The notes beneath the pieces were generated by a model. The model had not been told where the DNA came from, made no database searches, and saw only the letters and a program-made list of their open reading frames with translations. Positions 60,365 through 64,000 of a stretch of 64,000 bases of DNA are shown piece after piece (position 1 is the stretch's first letter; each line of letters begins with the position of its first letter). The position numbers were made by a program, and so were the translations under genes. The stretch comes from Bradyrhizobium sp. CB2312 (lineage in GTDB: Bacteria > Pseudomonadota > Alphaproteobacteria > Rhizobiales > Xanthobacteraceae). The stretch covers positions 2,253,501 through 2,317,500 of the forward strand of contig NZ_CP121668.1 in assembly GCF_029714425.1 (NCBI RefSeq). The letters run 5' to 3'.

Positions 60365-61675
60365 ATGGCCGTATCGAGAGACCAGGCTGCGCGCGTGCTT
60401 CGCCAGGACCCGGTGGAGACGACGCCGGAGCGGGCGGGCAGTGAAGCCGCGAACGAAAACCCCGCCGCTCTTGCCGAGCAGTTGCGCTCTCATGTGGCCG
60501 AGGAAACCAAGCGCCGCACCAGTGAGGCGCCGGAGAAGCCTGTGACCAACAAGCCGGCTGCACCTGCTGCTGCCGATGCGCCGAAATCCGGCAAGCGCAA
60601 ATTCGTGTTGATGGGCGTCGGCCTCGTGCTGGCGCTCGCGGCCGCGAGCTATGCCGGCTATTACACGCTGGTCGGCCGCTTCTACGTCTCGACCGACGAC
60701 GCCTATGTCCGCGCCAACAACACCATGCTGGGCGCGCGCGTGGCCGGCCACATCTCCTCGATCCTCGCCGGCGACAATACGCCGGTGAAAGCCGGCGACA
60801 TCGTCCTCCGCATCGACGACGGCGACTACAAGATCGCGGTCGACGCCGCCGCGACCAGGATCGCGACCCAGCAGGCTACCATCGATCGCATCGGCCGCCA
60901 GATCGCGGCGCTCGAAAGCCAGGTCGCGCAGGCCAAGGCGCAGCTCGTCTCGGCCGAAGCCGGCCTCAAGCGCGCCGATCTCGATTATGAGCGCCAGCAG
61001 GCGCTGAGCAGCAAGGGCTTCGCCTCGCGCGCCACCTTCGAAAGCTCGGAAGCCGGACGCGACCAGGGCGCCGCCGCGGTGAAGGCCGCGCAGGCCGCCT
61101 ACGACGTCGCGGTCAGCAATGTCGACGTCACCAAGGCGCAGCAGGCCGAAGCGCAAGCGCAGCTCGCCGAGCTCAAGACGACGCTGGCGAAAGCCGAGCG
61201 CGATCTCGCCTTCACCGCGGTGCGCGCGCCGGTCGACGGCACGTTCTCGAACCGTCTCGTCAACGCCGGCGACTTCGTCGCGGTCGGCCAGCGGCTCGGC
61301 AACGTCGTGCCGCTCGACGACGTCTATATCGACGCCAATTTCAAGGAAACGCAGCTCAAGCGCATCCGCGCCGGGCAGCCGGTGACGATCAAGGTCGACG
61401 CCTACGGCATGCGCAAGTTCTCCGGCGTGGTCGACAGCATCGCGGCGGGCGCGGGCTCCGTGTTCACGCTGCTGCCGCCCGACAACGCCACCGGCAATTT
61501 CACCAAGATCGTCCAGCGCGTGCCGGTCCGCATCCGCGTGCCGAAATCGGTCGCGAGGCAGAACCTGCTGCGCGCCGGCATGTCGGTCTATGCGACCGTC
61601 GACACCAACAAGGGCGCGACCGACGCCGACAGCGAGGTCGATCTCGACGATCCCACCGCGATCCACCCGCAGTAA
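60365..61675 (+). CDS. HlyD/EmrA family membrane fusion protein
   Basis: The ATG at 60365 (GGGGAGG upstream) gives 436 residues. A cytoplasmic tail rich in Lys, Pro and Ala (about 1-75) precedes one TM (about 80-100). The biotinyl-lipoyl-like halves (S-T-D-D-A-Y-V-R-A-N and R-A-P-V-D-G-T-F) flank an alpha-helical hairpin of about 130 residues. It bridges the inner-membrane pump to an outer-membrane channel. The MFS pump gene follows 27 bp downstream. Confidence 0.92.
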   Translation: MAVSRDQAARVLRQDPVETTPERAGSEAANENPAALAEQLRSHVAEETKRRTSEAPEKPVTNKPAAPAAADAPKSGKRKFVLMGVGLVLALAAASYAGYYTLVGRFYVSTDDAYVRANNTMLGARVAGHISSILAGDNTPVKAGDIVLRIDDGDYKIAVDAAATRIATQQATIDRIGRQIAALESQVAQAKAQLVSAEAGLKRADLDYERQQALSSKGFASRATFESSEAGRDQGAAAVKAAQAAYDVAVSNVDVTKAQQAEAQAQLAELKTTLAKAERDLAFTAVRAPVDGTFSNRLVNAGDFVAVGQRLGNVVPLDDVYIDANFKETQLKRIRAGQPVTIKVDAYGMRKFSGVVDSIAAGAGSVFTLLPPDNATGNFTKIVQRVPVRIRVPKSVARQNLLRAGMSVYATVDTNKGATDADSEVDLDDPTAIHPQ

Positions 61676-61702
61676 CTCGTACAAGCGCTGCGAGGTCAGG
61701 TT

Positions 61703-63286
61703 ATGGCCAACGCCACCACTGCTTCCCCCGCCATGATGGCGAACCCCGCCGAGGAGCGCATCGCGCCGAAGCGGCTGTTCGCGTTCATCATCATGGTGTT
61801 TGGGATGTTCATGGCGATCCTGGACATCCAGATCGTCTCGGCCTCCCTCAGCGAAATCCAGGCCGGCCTGTCGGCGAGCTCGAGTGAGGTCTCCTGGGTC
61901 CAGACCGCCTATCTGATCGCCGAGGTCATCGCGATTCCGCTGTCGGGCTTCCTGTCGCGCGCGTTCGGCACGCGGCTGTTGTTCGCGATCTCGGCGGCGG
62001 GCTTCACCTTCTCGAGCCTGCTCTGCGGCTTCGCCACCACCATCGAGGAGATGATCCTGTGGCGCGCGCTGCAGGGTTTTCTCGGCGCCGGCATGATCCC
62101 GACCGTGTTCGCCTCGGCCTATATGGTGTTTCCGCGCACGAAATTCCACATCGTCGGGCCCATCATCGGCCTCGTCGCGACCCTGGCGCCGACTATCGGG
62201 CCGACCGTCGGCGGCTACATCACCGACCTGATGTCGTGGAACTGGCTGTTCTTCATCAACGTCGTGCCCGGCGTCGCCATCACCCTCGGCGTGCTGGCGC
62301 TGGTCGATTTCGACGAGCCGCATTTCGAGCTGCTCGACCGCTTCGACTGGTGGGGCCTGTTGTTCATGGCCGGCTTCCTCGGCACGCTGGAATATGTGCT
62401 GGAGGAAGGCCCGCAATATGAATGGATGCAGGACACCTCGGTGGCGATCTGCGCCTGGATCTGCGCCATCTCCGCGATCGCCTTCTTCTGGCGCGTCTTC
62501 ACCGCGGCCGAGCCGATCGTCAACTTGCGCACCTTCTCCAACCGCAACTTCGCGATCGGCTGTCTCCTGCAGTTCTGCATCGGCATCGGCCTCTATGGCC
62601 TGACCTACATCTATCCGCGTTATCTCGCCGAAGTGCGCGGCTACAGCGCGCTGATGATCGGCGAAACCATGTTCGTCTCGGGCATTACCATGTTCCTGGT
62701 CGCGCCGCTGGTCGGCCGACTCATGGTGAAGTTCGACATGCGCTACATGATCGCGTTCGGTCTCGTCGTGTTCGCGATCGGCTCCTACCAGATGACCTGG
62801 ATCACCCGCGACTACGATTTCTACGAGCTGCTGGTGCCGCAGATCCTGCGCGGCATCGGCATGATGTTCGCGATGGTGCCGACCAATAACATCGCGCTCG
62901 GCACGCTGGCGCCTGATAGGGTCAAGAACGCGAGCGGCCTGTTCAACCTGATGCGCAATCTCGGCGGCGCGGTCGGGCTTGCCGTCATCAACACCGTGCT
63001 CAACGACCGCACTGATCTGCACATCACGCGCCTGCAGGAGCGCGTGCACTGGGGTAACGCCACCGCGACCGAGACGCTGACCATGCTCCAGCAGAAATTC
63101 CAGGGGCTCGGCGATTCCACGCTGATGGCGATGAAGCAGCTCAGCCAGATCGTGCACCGCCAGGCCGTGGTGATGAGCTTCGGCGACGCCTTCTTCATGC
63201 TGACGCTGTTCTATCTCGGCCTCAGCGTGCTGGTGACGCTGCTGAACAAGCCGGCCCCGCTGGCCGGGGGCGGCGACGCGCATTAG
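61703..63286 (+). CDS. EmrB/DHA2 family MFS efflux pump
   Basis: The 527-residue protein has the 14-TM layout of DHA2 drug transporters. After TM1 comes F-M-A-I-L-D-I-Q-I-V, then motif A-like G-F-L-S-R-A-F-G-T-R and P-T-I-G-P-T-V-G-G-Y-I in TM5 (motif C). With the HlyD-like protein it should export toxic or signalling molecules. Regulation by the adjacent TetR is likely. Confidence 0.94.
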   Translation: MANATTASPAMMANPAEERIAPKRLFAFIIMVFGMFMAILDIQIVSASLSEIQAGLSASSSEVSWVQTAYLIAEVIAIPLSGFLSRAFGTRLLFAISAAGFTFSSLLCGFATTIEEMILWRALQGFLGAGMIPTVFASAYMVFPRTKFHIVGPIIGLVATLAPTIGPTVGGYITDLMSWNWLFFINVVPGVAITLGVLALVDFDEPHFELLDRFDWWGLLFMAGFLGTLEYVLEEGPQYEWMQDTSVAICAWICAISAIAFFWRVFTAAEPIVNLRTFSNRNFAIGCLLQFCIGIGLYGLTYIYPRYLAEVRGYSALMIGETMFVSGITMFLVAPLVGRLMVKFDMRYMIAFGLVVFAIGSYQMTWITRDYDFYELLVPQILRGIGMMFAMVPTNNIALGTLAPDRVKNASGLFNLMRNLGGAVGLAVINTVLNDRTDLHITRLQERVHWGNATATETLTMLQQKFQGLGDSTLMAMKQLSQIVHRQAVVMSFGDAFFMLTLFYLGLSVLVTLLNKPAPLAGGGDAH

Positions 63287-63303
63287 TCAGCCAAGAACGC
63301 GGA

Positions 63304-63423
63304 GTCATCGCCCGCGCAGGCGGGCGATCCAGTATTCCAGAGACGTCAGTGGCTTACGGAGAAGCCGCGGCGTACTGGATGCCCCGCCCCCCGTGCGCAA
63401 TTGCGCACTAGGCGGGGCATGAC
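63304..63423. repeat. Palindromic intergenic repeat, family C variant
   Basis: GTCATCGCCCGCGCAGGCGGGCGATCC opens, with GCGTACTGGATGCCCCGCC and GGCGGGGCATGAC at the close; an extra GTGCGCAATTGCGCAC palindrome sits inside the second arm. It terminates the emrAB region. Confidence 0.85.
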
Positions 63424-63583
63424 AGCGGAGATTGCGGCGGGCGAAATGCGCCCCAAGGCGATGCCCACCGCCCCCCGCACCAAATTGCAACACTCGTCCG
63501 TGATCTCGCGTGAGCCCCGTTGCAAAGTGGAAACGACACATCTATAAAGCGCACCTCATTCAATCGAACCGGGAGGGATTTGC

Positions 63584-63658
63584 ATGATTACGTCGCAGTC
63601 GCAGATCGTACGCCCGCGCTCGATGATCGCCTGGCTCGGTATGTACGCGGCCTGTTAG
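63584..63658 (+). CDS. 24-codon ORF upstream of the ABC exporter
   Basis: ATG at 63584 follows GGGAGGGA at 9 bases and runs 24 codons to TAG. The peptide has a polar start (M-I-T-S-Q-S-Q-I-V-R-P-R) and a hydrophobic end (M-I-A-W-L-G-M-Y-A-A-C). It has the best ribosome binding site in the gap. It may be a leader peptide for the exporter gene, 150 bp downstream, or a small membrane peptide. Confidence 0.5.
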   Translation: MITSQSQIVRPRSMIAWLGMYAAC

Positions 63659-63808
63659 AGGCCTCTTCCGCCAGATTCGATTGGGCACATCGTCCCGATC
63701 GCTCCTCTTCCCCAGTCAAAGCCACCTTGAAGTGACGCCGTCTCGGCCCTCGCGGCCGATTTGCGTCCATCGATGGAGCCGGCCCGCGCCAAGCGGCCGG
63801 ATGATGTC

Positions 63809-64000
63809 ATGACCGTTCTATCAAAAAAGCCCGCGGCGATACGCCTGGTGCTGCCCTTCGTGTTCCGCCACTGGCTGAAGCAGCCGGGGCGCACGCTGAT
63901 CGTCGCCGGCGGCCTGTTGGGCGCGACCGTCGCCGACCTGTTCATGCCGGTCTTCTCCGGACAGCTGGTCGATGCGTTGACGCGCGGTTCATCGGACCCC
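63809..64000 (+). CDS. ABC exporter, N-terminal TM domain (cut by window end)
   Basis: The first 64 residues are visible: a basic N terminus (S-K-K-P-A-A-I-R), then F-R-H-W-L-K-Q-P-G-R-T and a first TM segment (A-G-G-L-L-G-A-T-V-A-D-L-F-M-P-V-F), with S-G-Q-L-V-D-A-L-T as in type I ABC exporters. An in-frame ATG at 63773 is a possible earlier start. The rest and the ATPase domain lie beyond the window. Confidence 0.85.
   Translation, partial: MTVLSKKPAAIRLVLPFVFRHWLKQPGRTLIVAGGLLGATVADLFMPVFSGQLVDALTRGSSDP

Noticed and set aside
60284..63283. Minus-strand open frame of 999 codons across emrA and emrB
   Set aside because: Antisense of two well-supported genes with intact motifs; its composition (Arg/His/Asp-rich) is typical of antisense translation.
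63773..63808. Upstream in-frame start for the ABC exporter
   Set aside because: Possible, but the added 12 residues lack a good ribosome binding site; the ATG at 63809 was kept as the reported start.

Overview
The window is a stretch of high-GC alphaproteobacterial chromosome, most likely Bradyrhizobium or a close relative in the Nitrobacteraceae. This rests on protein style (rhizobial thiamine operon, bacterioferritin with Irr-type iron boxes, PotADBC-like transporter, many small secreted Bradyrhizobium-type proteins) and on dense families of palindromic intergenic repeats typical of that group. Codon use looks uniform. I saw no tRNA, rRNA, integrase, transposase, prophage or CRISPR array, so this is mostly core or lineage-specific core sequence rather than an island.

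Layout. 1-8.2 kb: two rhodanese-type sulfurtransferase genes, an alanine/proline-rich membrane-anchored protein, an L,D-transpeptidase, a D-2-hydroxyacid dehydrogenase, ettA and an MltB-type lytic transglycosylase. 8.2-10.6 kb: two glycine-zipper paralogues, then bfd and bfr, each preceded by an ICE-like (Irr) palindrome. 10.7-23.2 kb: metabolic and hypothetical genes (FMN-binding protein, YjbR, alpha/beta hydrolase, DUF2277, a collagen-like protein, a Fis-type HTH protein, SDR, J-domain protein, two small secreted paralogues, RidA, two GSTs, a VOC protein, Mug glycosylase). 23.3-28.3 kb: thiamine operon transcribed leftward as thiO-thiS-thiG-thiE-thiC behind a TPP riboswitch. 28.4-34.5 kb: a lytic transglycosylase, a two-component system, a protein with an internal helical repeat, a PRC-barrel protein and an orphan branched-chain amino acid binding protein. 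34.7-39.1 kb: a complete polyamine-type ABC importer. 39.2-46 kb: DUF4403, a beta-propeller with a two-domain regulator, DUF899, GNAT/Lrp with a divergent NTF2-like gene, cytochrome c.

46-52.5 kb is the most interesting part. A GT4 glycosyltransferase, a PmtA-like methyltransferase and an Mpo1/DUF962-like membrane protein run rightward. They face a class III aminotransferase that is divergent, by only 35 bp, from an E. coli-style phosphatidylserine decarboxylase. Together these look like a lipid head-group synthesis or remodelling locus that I cannot match to a described pathway. 52.5-64 kb: a Nudix hydrolase, a FecR-domain protein with a very long Q/P/G tail, two divergent DUF2147 paralogues, an extensin-like lipoprotein, a histidine-phosphatase-fold protein lacking its RHG motif, a TetR-controlled EmrAB efflux pair with a perfect operator palindrome, and the start of an ABC exporter preceded by a 24-codon ORF.

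About 20 palindromic repeat copies from at least six families occupy most intergenic gaps over 80 bp, including two gaps inside the thi operon.
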